Origin: Psychrobacter sp. JCM 18903
GTDB taxonomy: Bacteria > Pseudomonadota > Gammaproteobacteria > Pseudomonadales > Moraxellaceae
Length of the DNA: 64,000 nucleotides
Direction: 5' to 3'
Assembly (NCBI RefSeq): GCF_000586475.1
Contig: NZ_BAWJ01000016.1
Span: 1 to 64,000, forward strand
Positions 21,383 to 30,659 of this stretch are shown one piece after another. A program made the position numbers and the translations under genes. The notes beneath the pieces were generated by a model. That model made no database searches and was not told the origin of the DNA. It saw nothing but the letters and a program-made list of their open reading frames with translations. Position 1 is the stretch's first letter. Each line of letters begins with the position of its first letter.

Positions 21383-21609
21383 AGAACGTCCTGTTTACAT
21401 CCATATTATATGAAGCTGACAGTCTATAATATCGCAAATTGATAAGTGCGGCTTGTCTGTTATAAAAATACACAAAAAGTACTCAACAGTTATCATAACT
21501 GATTCTAATAACATAAAAATCGGCTACGTGTTTAGAGCAGCCATTTTATCCTGATGTTAATCACGGCTTAATTATGACCTTGATATCTCACCGGCTATCA
21601 CATGCTATG

Positions 21610-22368
21610 TTATCGCCACGTCACGAAGCGTTTGCCATCAGCAAATAAGTGACTGTATTCATTTAAAGACAATAGCCGTGTACTCTGCGCTTTTAAAGTA
21701 ATAGACGTCACGCCCGTATTAACTAAGCTTTTATTAATTTGATACGCAGTCTGACTGCCTTGTTGTAATAACTGCGCGGTAATAGCCGAAATAATGCCGC
21801 CCGAAGTAAACACCAGCACCGTACTATCACGCTCTAAATTCAGATTGGCCACTTGCAAACGCACTTGCTCAAGCGCTTGTTTTGCCCGCTCATTAAATTG
21901 TGACCAGCTCTCAATATAATCACCGTCATTCCCACCTGCATGCCAGCGCTGCATTGCGGCATCAAACAACTCCGCTAAACGCGTAGATGGCACTTCTGCT
22001 TGCGCAATTTCAGCCGCAATAGCACCTTTACTCATGAAAGCAGGATTAGAATTTATAAACACGTCTTTATGATTAAATTCATCAAATTGTGGCAGTACAT
22101 AGCTATCCGGCGCACTTATATCGATCGCAGGCTTACTAGAGATATTGCTATCGGTATCAACAAATGACTGATAACGCTGCCAAAAATGATGTGCAGAGTC
22201 TTGCTGCCTAACCAAACTACCAGTAAAAATCGCATCGATTCGACGCTGAGTCGTCGCGTAATGCTGACCTAGCATCTGCGCTTGAATACTGCCTAGCTCT
22301 GAAAGCTGATCATAATTTTCTTGTCCGAATGACGCTTGACCATGACGGGCCAAAAGTATGGTTGTCAT
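21610..22368 (-). CDS. histidine phosphatase superfamily protein
   Basis: A phosphohistidine-dependent phosphatase with the R-H-G signature at the N-terminus (LLARHGQASFGQENYDQLS) and the second catalytic His region VLVFTSGGIISAITAQ in place of the usual HGG, so the C-terminal catalytic residue is altered. I start at ATG 22368 (AAGG ribosome site), giving 252 residues; an upstream in-frame ATG (22392) would add eight non-conserved residues. The middle holds a long acidic insertion around residues 70-110. The gene lies between the SDR gene and the APH-type kinase gene on the same strand. Substrate unknown; the missing canonical second His is an oddity. Confidence 0.8.
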   Translation of the reverse strand: MTTILLARHGQASFGQENYDQLSELGSIQAQMLGQHYATTQRRIDAIFTGSLVRQQDSAHHFWQRYQSFVDTDSNISSKPAIDISAPDSYVLPQFDEFNHKDVFINSNPAFMSKGAIAAEIAQAEVPSTRLAELFDAAMQRWHAGGNDGDYIESWSQFNERAKQALEQVRLQVANLNLERDSTVLVFTSGGIISAITAQLLQQGSQTAYQINKSLVNTGVTSITLKAQSTRLLSLNEYSHLFADGKRFVTWR

Positions 22369-22436
22369 AAAATATTGCCTTATTAATCGCACTCTTATAA
22401 TTTTTAAAAGCCCTAGATTTTTAATTTTTAATTTGC

Positions 22437-23719
22437 TTACTCTTCAGCTTTAGGTGCGCTTTGTCCAAAATAGCTCTTTGGTAAGATACTTTTAATAACA
22501 GCCTGTATAGGACTTGGCAACTGCTCAATCATCGCAGCATCAACACCCATATCTTGCAAATGCGGCTGTACTCGGTTAGTAAACAAAATCTCACCTTCAT
22601 ATTGAGCAATCAGTTTAAGACATTTGGCATGTAATACGTGCACAATAATCCAGAAATTTTTAAAGGCTGGATTGGTCGTTTGTTTATGATAGTAGCGATA
22701 ATAAATTTGCTGAACAATACCCGCTAGACGGAATAACCCAAACACTTCATAAAACGTCCAGTTGTCTATCTCTAGACCTGTCTGCTCAAGATAATAAGCA
22801 ACCACCTCATTGCGAGTCATCATGCCTTTTAAATGGGTGGGCTGACGGCGTGACTGCTGCATAATGATATTGTCATCTTCTTCAATCCAATACGCCAATG
22901 CGCTGCCCAAATCCATCAAAGGATCGCCCAAGGTCGCCATTTCCCAGTCGAGTACGCCGATCACCTTGGTCGGATCTGCTGCATCCAAAATCACATTATC
23001 AAAGCGCCAATCGTTATGAATGAGGCAAGTCTTACTGTCAGCAGGCGTATGCTTACCGAGCCATTGACGTACTAAGCAAAACTTGGGACGTTAGGCGTTT
23101 TGGCTTTGACATAACGCTTGTCCCAACCTGCCACTTGGCGCTCACAGTACCCTTCGCCGCGACCTAAATTGACCAAATCAGGATGGTTTTTATAATCGAC
23201 TTGATGCAGCTCAATCAAAGCATCGATGACATTGGTACATAACTCGCGTGTTTGCACTTCGTTTAAATCAACGCCTTTTGGCAAGTTAGCCCGCGGAATA
23301 ATACCTTCCATTCGCTCCATGACATAAAAATCTGCGCCAATAACGTCTTCGTCAGTACACAGCGCGACCATTTTTGGTACATAGGGATAAGCATCTTTTA
23401 AAGCTTTTTGCACGGTATATTCGCGCACCATATCATGTGCCGATTTGGCTTTGGTGCCTTTTGGCGGACGGCGTAAAATCAAATCTTGGCCGTCACCTTC
23501 GCCTTCATATTGTAGCCGGTAAGTCCAGTTTGAAGCGCCACCTGAGAATTGGGTAACGGTTGGATCGCCCTCTACGTCAACGCCTTGCTCGCGTAGCCAG
23601 TCGCTGACCGCTTGCGCGTCAAGCTCTTCGCCCTCGCGCACTTCGCCGCCTTTATCTAAAACTTTATTAACGGTTTGATTGTCAGCATCAGTATGGTTGG
23701 CATGATGTTCAGTTGCCAT
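22437..23719 (-). CDS. APH-type phosphotransferase, acyl-CoA metabolism type (frame broken near 23081)
   Basis: Kinase-like protein of the aminoglycoside/choline phosphotransferase fold. Visible motifs: FSGGASNWTYRL (nucleotide loop, near residue 55), DLILRRPP with the binding residue in strand 3, the Brenner-type loop IHNDWRFDNVIL and the metal site GVLDWEMATLGDP. The two open segments (216 and 185 residues) join at VPSF-C-LVRQWL when one T is restored in the run near 23081, giving about 427 residues. Family members next to an acyl-CoA dehydrogenase include LvaA of Pseudomonas putida and the kinase domain of ACAD10/11, which phosphorylate 4-hydroxyacyl-CoA. That assignment is inference from context. 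Confidence 0.85.
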
Positions 23720-23788
23720 AAGACATTCCTTATCGTGTGGTCGTTTATTTTTTACCAGTTATTTGTTGTTTATAAAAGCTTAAGAGTT

Positions 23789-23824
23789 AAAAATTCACTA
23801 TCAAATCATCGATAGTGAATTTTT
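23789..23824. terminator. perfect hairpin between acyl-CoA dehydrogenase and kinase genes
   Basis: A 14-base-pair perfect stem (AAAAATTCACTATC at 23789-23802 with its complement at 23811-23824) with an 8-base loop. A and T runs at both ends let it act on either strand. It falls between two genes on the minus strand and so may end or reduce transcription reading from the dehydrogenase into the kinase gene. Confidence 0.75.
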
Positions 23825-23859
23825 GGTCATATAATTTAAATGACAATGTAGCCGACTTT

Positions 23860-25137
23860 TTAAGATTTAGCAGGTTTAGATGGGCGGCTAAATCCTTGAC
23901 GTTTTAATTCTAATTTGGCAATCATGGTTTTATGCACTTCATCAGGGCCATCGGCTAAACGTAGCGCGCGAGCTTGGGCAAAAAAAGCAGGCAACATCGT
24001 ATCTTGACAAACACCCATGCCACCGTGAATTTGAATCGCCATATCAACCACTTCTTGCAAGACAGTCGGTGCAACGACTTTAATGGCAGAGATTTCAGTC
24101 AATGCCGCTTTGGTCCCCTTCGCGTCCATTTTTTGCGCCGCGTATAGTGTCAATAAACGCGCTTGGTCAATTTTGATACGGGCGTCAGCAATACGCTCAA
24201 AGTTACCGCCTAATTGTAGCAGAGGCTTACCAAACGCGGTACGCTGCATACCGCGCTTAACCGCGAGCTCAAGAGACTTTTCGGCAGCACCAATACAGCG
24301 CATGCAATGGTGAATACGACCTGGTCCTAGGCGACCTTGCGCAATCTCAAAGCCCATACCAGGTCCACCGATAAAGTTATCGACTGGCACACGCACATTA
24401 TTAAAGCGGACTTCGCCATGACCGTGCGGCGCATCATAATCACCAAATACCTTTAACATACGCTCGATGTTAACGCCTGCGGTTTTTGCTGGCACCAATA
24501 CCATCGAATGCTGATGATGACGGTCTTTATTCTCATCAGGCGTGTACGCCATGACTATCAAAATATCGACCGCAGGGTCACCAAGACCCGATGACCACCA
24601 TTTGCTACCATTGATAATAATCTCATCGCCATCAACCACAGCTGTCGCTTGCATATTGGTCGCATCACTGGAGGCGACATCAGGCTCAGTCATACAAAAT
24701 ACCGAACGCGTTCTACCTTCTAAGATTGGCGTTAGCCATTTGTCTTGCTGCTCTTCAGAACCATAGCGCCATAAAAGCTCCATATTGCCGCTATCAGGGG
24801 CATTACAGTTAAACACATAAGGCGCTAATAAACTGCGACCAGTGAGCTCGGCAATCGGTGCATAATCGGTCACCGACAACCCTGCCCCTAGCGTGTCATC
24901 TGGCAAAAATAAATTCCATAGACCGGCTTCGCGTGCTTGTTTACGCAAACTCTCATACTTCTCTGGCCACTGCCAATTTTTCCAATTGCCGTCTGGGTTT
25001 TGCGCATGACAATCCGCCCAAAACTGTGCTTCTATTGGCTCAATATAGGTTTCGATAAATGCTTTGACTTTGGCGTGCATGGTTTGACCATGTTCGGTGG
25101 CGGTAAACATCAATGTATTTTCAGACATAGCTGGCAT
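23860..25137 (-). CDS. acyl-CoA dehydrogenase (ACAD10/11-like)
   Basis: FAD-dependent acyl-CoA dehydrogenase-fold protein of 425 residues. Recognisable parts: FCMTEPDVASSDATNMQATA near residue 150 (FAD and substrate loop), GSKWWSSGLGDP, GRLGPGRIHHCMRCIGAAE near residue 270 and the C-terminal IQIHGGMGVCQD...RLADGPDEVHKTMIA. The ribosome site favours MSENTLMF over a slightly upstream ATG. It stands 5' of an APH-type kinase gene on the same strand, the LvaC-LvaA/ACAD11 combination in which the dehydrogenase-fold partner removes phosphate from 4-phosphoacyl-CoA. The substrate here is not shown. Confidence 0.92.
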   Translation of the reverse strand: MPAMSENTLMFTATEHGQTMHAKVKAFIETYIEPIEAQFWADCHAQNPDGNWKNWQWPEKYESLRKQAREAGLWNLFLPDDTLGAGLSVTDYAPIAELTGRSLLAPYVFNCNAPDSGNMELLWRYGSEEQQDKWLTPILEGRTRSVFCMTEPDVASSDATNMQATAVVDGDEIIINGSKWWSSGLGDPAVDILIVMAYTPDENKDRHHQHSMVLVPAKTAGVNIERMLKVFGDYDAPHGHGEVRFNNVRVPVDNFIGGPGMGFEIAQGRLGPGRIHHCMRCIGAAEKSLELAVKRGMQRTAFGKPLLQLGGNFERIADARIKIDQARLLTLYAAQKMDAKGTKAALTEISAIKVVAPTVLQEVVDMAIQIHGGMGVCQDTMLPAFFAQARALRLADGPDEVHKTMIAKLELKRQGFSRPSKPAKS

Positions 25138-25280
25138 CCTTTTCCTTGCTGATGGTTAATGATTTTCATCACGTTTACATAAGACTTTTATAAAAAGCTC
25201 AATGCTAACTTTATAGTGTACGTGCGTATACTCTGTTCTGTATGCCACATTTATAACACAGCATTTATGAATAAACAGCA

Positions 25281-25311
25281 AAAAGGCGCGACCCGCTAGG
25301 ACACGCCTTTT
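25281..25311 (-). terminator. terminator of sohB
   Basis: Stem AAAAGGCG/CGCCTTTT with a loop of about 14 bases; read on the minus strand it ends in a run of five T residues, shortly after the sohB stop codon. Confidence 0.7.
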
Positions 25312-25355
25312 ACAAAATACAAACAATGCATCTATTTAGAGTGGAAAACTGAAAA

Positions 25356-26334
25356 TTACTTTAGGATATTTAAACGGCTATTAAAATCAAAACGTGCCAA
25401 TGCATCTGGCAGCTTGTCAATCGCCATATTTACCGTTGCTTCGGCAGCTTGTGACAATCCTAGCTTCTCTGCGAGCGTTGGCTTTTGACGGGAATGCAGC
25501 GCATAGACTTCATTGTCTTCCATACGCTCTAAAATATAGCTGTCTGAGGTTTGTAGGCTATCAATTAATTTGAGTTTCAGCGCATCTTCGCCATACCAAT
25601 GCTCGCCTGTTGCTACTTTTGCGACATCCAATGCTGGACGATAGTGTTCACGAAATGTTTGAATAACTCATGCGTTTGCTCAAGCTCTTCTTGGTACTTG
25701 GCACGGTCGTCAGCGTCATTTTCACCAAACATAGTGACAGTACGTTTATAGTCACCAGCGGTAAACATCTCATAATCGACGTCATGATTTTTTAGCCATT
25801 TATGAAAGTTTGGCAACTGTGATACCACACCGATTGAGCCAATAATGGCAAAGGCGCAGCCACTACGTTATCCGCCACACACGCCATCATATAACCACCA
25901 CTGGCCGCGACTTTATCGACACAGACTGTTAGTTTTAAACCAGCCTCTTTTAGACGTGCCAATTGCGCTGCTGCCAAACCATAACCATGAACCAAGCCGC
26001 CACCTGATTCAAGACGTACCACGACTTCATCACCTTTATTTGCGCTGCTGATTAATGTGCTGATTTCTTCGCGTAAATGCTTGACTGCCGTGGCTTTGAT
26101 ATCACCGTCAAAGTCGAGAACGAAAACTTGTGATTTATTATCACTGTTTTTTTTCTTATTTTTGCTTTTTGCCTTCAATGCTTGCTTGGCTTTTTTAGCC
26201 ATTACTTTTTTGAATTGCTTAAGCGCGGCTTTACCTTGAGTTGCCTCCATTAAGTCTTCACGGCGTTGTTCTTGGCTTTTATTTAGATGAACAACTTGTA
26301 GCTCAATAGGGTTCTTAGCAGGGTGAAAAAGCAT
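25356..26334 (-). CDS. sohB: S49-family serine protease SohB (two frame breaks)
   Basis: Signal-peptide-peptidase-like serine protease. The catalytic Ser is in DKVAASGGYMMACVAD and the general-base Lys in AGDYKRTVTMFGE, as in E. coli SohB; KSQVFVLDFDGDIKA begins the fold. Three frames tile the gene: joins at AP-FAIIGSIGVV (one T missing near 25852) and HFV-EHYRPALDVA (one G missing near 25649), giving about 326 residues. ATG 26334 is preferred because AAGGA lies 9 bases before it. The N-terminal transmembrane helix of E. coli SohB is absent; instead a lysine-rich segment (residues 40-75) precedes the catalytic domain, so the protein may be peripheral or cytosolic. Confidence 0.88.
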
Positions 26335-26343
26335 GAGTAGCAT

Positions 26344-26687
26344 TCCTTACATGATTAGAATAATTTTAATAAGATTTTATAAGTGAGCCTGATATGTGCA
26401 CAGTGGCTGATATTTTCAAGCAATATGACAATATTTAACCCGATGCAAATGTTACTGAATAAATACGCCCATTACTGATACTTTCCTACGCTTTGATTGG
26501 ACGCCACTGGTTGTATAACAAGGGCAGATTAGGCATAATATGCGTTTACACCAAATTTTCTGTAGCCAACGTGATGACCATTTGTCTTAATCGCGTTATT
26601 TGTGCGTTTTTAGCGGATAGCTTGAATCGTACAGCAATGGCTGCATTATTGTATTTCGAATTGGGCTGATAACTGGATAATTATATT
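26344..26687. other. divergent promoter region, sohB/aspS
   Basis: 344 bases without a gene between sohB (minus) and aspS (plus). It contains AT-rich blocks suited to promoters. No membrane-helix-coding extension of sohB could be found in any frame here, and no tRNA-Asp-like leader was recognised. Confidence 0.5.
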
Positions 26688-28529
26688 ATGACGCAAAGCA
26701 CTATGACGCATAGCGAATATCGAGACGAATATTGCGGAGCCGTAACCGAAAGCTTCATCGATCAAACCATCAGTATCGTAGGCTGGGTGCATCGTCGTCG
26801 CGATCACGGTGGGGTGATTTTTTTAGACATGCGTGACCGCGCTGGTATCTTGCAGGTCGTCGTTGACCCTGATACACCAGAAGCCTTTGCAATGGCTGAT
26901 GCGGTACGTCCTGAATATGTGCTAAAAATCACTGGTCGCGTACGTCAACGCTACGCGGGTACTGAAAACAATAATATGACCAGTGGTCAGATTGAGCTGT
27001 TGGGCAAAGAAATTGAAGTATTGGCGAAATCTGAAACACCGCCTTTCCCATTAAATGATGAGAAAACCACAGTATCAGAAGACTTGCGTTTAAAATACCG
27101 CTATCTTGATATGCGTCGTCCGCAAATGCAAGAGCGTATGGTTTTCCGTGCTAAAGCCACGTCAGCCATTCGTCGTTACTTAGATGACCATGGTTTCTTA
27201 GACGTTGAGACCCCTATCTTGACTCGTGCGACACCAGAAGGCGCGCGTGATTATCTTGTGCCATCACGCACACGCCCGGGTAACTTTTTCGCCTTACCAC
27301 AATCACCACAACTATTTAAACAGTTATTGATGGTGTCAGGTTTTGATCGTTATTATCAAATCGCTAAATGTTTCCGTGACGAAGACTTACGTGCTGACCG
27401 TCAGCCTGAATTTACCCAAGTGGATATTGAGACTTCTTTCTTAAACGAAGAAGAAATCATGAACATCAACGAAGGTTTGATTAAGCATTTATTCAAAACC
27501 ATGATGGATGTTGATTTTGAGCAATTCCCACGCATGACTTACGCAGAAGCGATGCGTGACTATGCCTCAGACAAGCCTGACTTACGTATTCCATTAAAAC
27601 TCATCGACGTTGCTGATTTAATGAAAGACGTTGATTTTAAAGTATTTGCCGGTCCTGCTAACGATCCTAAAGGTCGCGTTGCTGCCCTACGAATTCCTGG
27701 TGGCGCGTCATTAAGCCGTAAGCAAATCGATGCTTATACCAAATTCGTTAGCATCTATGGTGCACGTGGTTTGGCGTATATCAAAGTTAACGATGCGAGC
27801 AATATCAACAACGGCGTTGACCAAGAATCTGGTCTTCAGTCTCCTATCATCAAAAATATGACCGATGACGTATTGGTCAGCTTGATTGAGCGTACTGGTG
27901 CAGAAAGCAACGATATTATATTCTTTGGTGCGGATAAAGCCAGTGTCGTCAATGACGCAATCGGCGCACTACGTCAAAAAATTGGTCTAGACCTTGAGAT
28001 GACTACTTGTCAGTGGGCGCCACTTTGGGTCACTGATTTCCCAATGTTTGAGCAAACGGATGATGGTCGTTGGACGTCAATGCATCACCCGTTTACTAAA
28101 CCTAAAGGTTCTGTTGATGAATTGAAAAACAACCCAGAATCTGCCCTTTCTATCGCTTATGATATGGTACTAAATGGTACAGAAGTTGGCGGTGGTAGCT
28201 TACGTATCAATACCTATGATATGCAGCAAGCCGTACTTGAAGCGTTAGGTATCGGCGAGCAAGAAGCTGAAGATAAGTTTGGCTTCTTACTTGACGCCTT
28301 AAAATTCGGTGCGCCGCCGCATGGTGGCTTGGCCTTTGGTTTAGATCGCTTAATTATGCTCATGGTAGGCGCAGACTCTATCCGTGATGTTATCGCTTTC
28401 CCGAAAACCAAAACTGCTGAGTGCCCACTAACTCAAGCACCTGCTGAAGTTGATAGCAAGCAGCTACGTGATCTTGGTATCCGTGTGCGCGAAAAAGCAC
28501 AGGCTGACACCAACAAACCTGCGCAATAA
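26688..28529 (+). CDS. aspS: aspartyl-tRNA synthetase
   Basis: Class II synthetase charging tRNA-Asp. The N-terminal OB-fold anticodon domain (residues 18-110, [19 protein letters not shown]) is followed by motif 1, motif 2 ([20 protein letters not shown] near residue 230), the bacterial GAD insertion (residues about 300-430) and motif 3 ([13 protein letters not shown] near residue 545). 613 residues is slightly longer than E. coli AspS. The first ATG (26688) is followed by a second in-frame ATG at 26703; neither has a strong ribosome site, so the start is uncertain by five residues. The frame is intact. Confidence 0.97.
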   Translation: MTQSTMTHSEYRDEYCGAVTESFIDQTISIVGWVHRRRDHGGVIFLDMRDRAGILQVVVDPDTPEAFAMADAVRPEYVLKITGRVRQRYAGTENNNMTSGQIELLGKEIEVLAKSETPPFPLNDEKTTVSEDLRLKYRYLDMRRPQMQERMVFRAKATSAIRRYLDDHGFLDVETPILTRATPEGARDYLVPSRTRPGNFFALPQSPQLFKQLLMVSGFDRYYQIAKCFRDEDLRADRQPEFTQVDIETSFLNEEEIMNINEGLIKHLFKTMMDVDFEQFPRMTYAEAMRDYASDKPDLRIPLKLIDVADLMKDVDFKVFAGPANDPKGRVAALRIPGGASLSRKQIDAYTKFVSIYGARGLAYIKVNDASNINNGVDQESGLQSPIIKNMTDDVLVSLIERTGAESNDIIFFGADKASVVNDAIGALRQKIGLDLEMTTCQWAPLWVTDFPMFEQTDDGRWTSMHHPFTKPKGSVDELKNNPESALSIAYDMVLNGTEVGGGSLRINTYDMQQAVLEALGIGEQEAEDKFGFLLDALKFGAPPHGGLAFGLDRLIMLMVGADSIRDVIAFPKTKTAECPLTQAPAEVDSKQLRDLGIRVREKAQADTNKPAQ

Positions 28530-28589
28530 ATGGTCTAACGATGTCCGGATATTTTTTCAGTACTTATTACGTGATTCATCACCGTGTGA

Positions 28590-29561
28590 ATGGTTATGAA
28601 TCCGTATCACATTTTTAAAATCGTGCCATTGTCTGTCTTGCAGATACTGGCACGTTTTGTTGCGTGGGTGATTATCAAGATACCCAATTTTAGTATCATG
28701 CGTACAGTCAGTATCAATTTGGCGTTAATTGCGCCTAAGCTGACTGATGTGCAAAAACAAGTGTTAACCAAAGAGATTATTTATCACCAGTGTTTGACCA
28801 GTATTGAATCGATTAAAAGCTGGGCCATGCCACCTGAGTGGAGTATCGCTCAGATTCGCGACGTTCATAATAAAGACATTTTATTAGAAGGACTTGCGAG
28901 TGCCAACGGCATGCTCGCTATCGTGCCGCATCTCGGTACATGGGAGATGATGAACGCTTGGCTCAATCAATTTGGTTCCCCAACCATTATGTACAAACCT
29001 GTCAAAGGTGACATTACCAACAACTTTGTGCTGCAAGGGCGTTCAAGGCTTAATGCGACCTTAGTACCAACCGATGGTAGCGGTGTCAAAGCCATATTTA
29101 AAACCCTCAAACAAGGTGGCTTTAGTATCGTCTTACCCGATCATGTTCCTGATCCTTCGGGCGGCGTGGTTGTGCCCTTTTTTGGTATTAAAACGCTAAC
29201 CAGTACTCTTGCTTCTAAACTTGCTAGTAAAACCAGATGTGCGTTGGTCGGCTTATCTTGTATTCGCCGTGACGATGGTCGTGGATTTGACATTTATTGT
29301 TATAAGCTCGATGATCCAGCACTTTATGATCGTCATGCCGAGACCGCCGCTTATGCACTTAACCAAGCCATGCAACAGATGATTGAAGAAAAATGCAGTC
29401 ACTATATGTGGGGCTATCGACGTTTCAAACACATTCCCACATTAGGGAATCCTTACAACGTTGATGAAAAAACTTTGGCCAATTCATTCGTGATAACAAG
29501 CGGGCTGATCAAAACGTTCATGATACAATCACGCGCGCTGGCCATGAACAATGAACAATGA
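28590..29561 (+). CDS. LpxL/HtrB-like lipid A acyltransferase
   Basis: Inner-membrane acyltransferase of the lysophospholipid/lipid A family, 323 residues, with an N-terminal membrane anchor (FKIVPLSVLQILARFVAWVI). The catalytic His-Glu pair is in PHLGTWEMMNAWL near residue 110, and further blocks are VLPDHVPDPSGGVVVPFFG and YMWGYRRFKHIP. Such enzymes add secondary acyl chains to lipid A or related carriers. Start is ATG 28590, or 28596 in frame. The 3' end runs into a tandem 7-base repeat that determines the last residues (ALAMNNEQ). The downstream neighbours are glycan genes, consistent with a role in LPS/LOS. Confidence 0.88.
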   Translation: MVMNPYHIFKIVPLSVLQILARFVAWVIIKIPNFSIMRTVSINLALIAPKLTDVQKQVLTKEIIYHQCLTSIESIKSWAMPPEWSIAQIRDVHNKDILLEGLASANGMLAIVPHLGTWEMMNAWLNQFGSPTIMYKPVKGDITNNFVLQGRSRLNATLVPTDGSGVKAIFKTLKQGGFSIVLPDHVPDPSGGVVVPFFGIKTLTSTLASKLASKTRCALVGLSCIRRDDGRGFDIYCYKLDDPALYDRHAETAAYALNQAMQQMIEEKCSHYMWGYRRFKHIPTLGNPYNVDEKTLANSFVITSGLIKTFMIQSRALAMNNEQ

Positions 29562-29567
29562 ACAATG
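29544..29567 (+). repeat. tandem heptanucleotide repeat at an acyltransferase 3' end
   Basis: Three exact copies of ATGAACA in tandem (29544-29564) followed by ATG. The repeat spans the last codons and the stop of the acyltransferase gene. Seven is not a multiple of three, so gain or loss of a unit would shift the stop codon and alter the C-terminus. Confidence 0.85.
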
Positions 29568-29651
29568 ACCTTACAATTAGCCAAACGTTTAGAGATATCG
29601 TGAATCATAGCTGTGATAATATCGGCTTACTTTTGTACCTTTGAACGTTAC

Positions 29652-29823
29652 TAGGCGTGTCCTCAGTTCAATCGATCGTCTTATAAATGGATTAGAGATG
29701 ACTAAATTTTGCCAAATAGCGTCAAATAGTCAGTCAATAGCTCAATATTGTCTGCGCTACTTTCTTGTTTGGCGACAATTTATCTCATTTTTATCACCAT
29801 GTTAAAAATGAGAACACGCCCTA
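29652..29823 (-). mobile_element. MITE-like inverted-repeat element, copy 2
   Basis: A 172-bp element that is the reverse complement of the copy at 15668-15840, aligned end to end with scattered substitutions. Termini are TAGGCGTGTCCTCA and the complement of TTAGGGCGTGTTCTCA. It lies in the gap between the acyltransferase and first glycosyltransferase genes and encodes nothing. Confidence 0.82.
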
Positions 29824-29856
29824 AATATTTTTTATTTATATTAATATGAGTGCATT

Positions 29857-30657
29857 ATGGCAACTGACATAACCAATACTTCATCGGCAGACTACACGCA
29901 TGCACGCAGCAGCACTGCTGAGCAGCGTTATGTTATCTGTATGAAATGGGGTGACAAATACGGCGCTGAGTACGTCAACCGTCTTTATAATATGGTCAGT
30001 CGCCATTTGACCTTAGACTTTCAAATGATCTGCCTCACTGATGATAGCAGCGGTATCGACCCTGCTGTGACTTGCCATCCTATTCCAGAGATGGATTTGC
30101 CTGCTGGACCTGAGCGTGGTTGGAAAAAACTCACGACTTTCAAACCTGAACTATATGGTCTCAAGGGTGTGGCTTTATTTTTAGATATCGACATTGTTAT
30201 TGTTGATAACATAGACGCCTTTTTTACCTATCAAGCTCAGCACAAAGACAGCGTGGTGATTATCCGTGATTGGAAAAAACCGTGGCGAATGATTGGTAAT
30301 AGCTCTGTTTATCGTTTCAATATTGGCATGAACACCTACCCTGATTTGCTCGCAAACTTTGAGCGTAACTTTGCCACCATTCGTACCCAAGTGCGCCATG
30401 AGCAGGCTTATCTGTCTAACTATTTACGTGAGCATCATCATTTAGAGTATTGGGATAAAACATGGTGTGTCAGCTTCAAGTACCAATGCATCGCCCCTAT
30501 TCCCTTTAACTTTGTGCGTGCACCTACTCTGCCGGATGGCGCAAAGATTGTCATCTTTCATGGTGAGATTAATCCGCCAGATGCCATCAATGGTAGCGGC
30601 GGCAAGTGGTATCGTCATGTTAAGCCAAGCCCTTGGCTAAAAGATTATTGGCGGTAG
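29857..30657 (+). CDS. glycosyltransferase-like protein with DxD
   Basis: A 266-residue protein of the GT-A-like type. Features: YVICMKWGDKYGAEYVNRLY at residue 25, an acidic metal-site candidate in LFLDIDIVIVDNID (near residue 110), and IGNSSVYRFNIG followed by a basic-aromatic C-terminus (WYRHVKPSPWLKDYWR). This layout occurs in uncharacterised LPS-cluster glycosyltransferases of Moraxellaceae. Base composition still resembles the upstream core genes. It ends just 2 bases before the start of the HtrL/YibB-like gene, indicating one transcript. The sugar donor is unknown. Confidence 0.78.
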   Translation: MATDITNTSSADYTHARSSTAEQRYVICMKWGDKYGAEYVNRLYNMVSRHLTLDFQMICLTDDSSGIDPAVTCHPIPEMDLPAGPERGWKKLTTFKPELYGLKGVALFLDIDIVIVDNIDAFFTYQAQHKDSVVIIRDWKKPWRMIGNSSVYRFNIGMNTYPDLLANFERNFATIRTQVRHEQAYLSNYLREHHHLEYWDKTWCVSFKYQCIAPIPFNFVRAPTLPDGAKIVIFHGEINPPDAINGSGGKWYRHVKPSPWLKDYWR

Positions 30658-30659
30658 TA

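Noticed and set aside
25281-25311. Possible MITE end near sohB (GGACACGCC)
   Set aside because: Only nine matching bases, with no partner arm. The sequence forms a good terminator stem instead.
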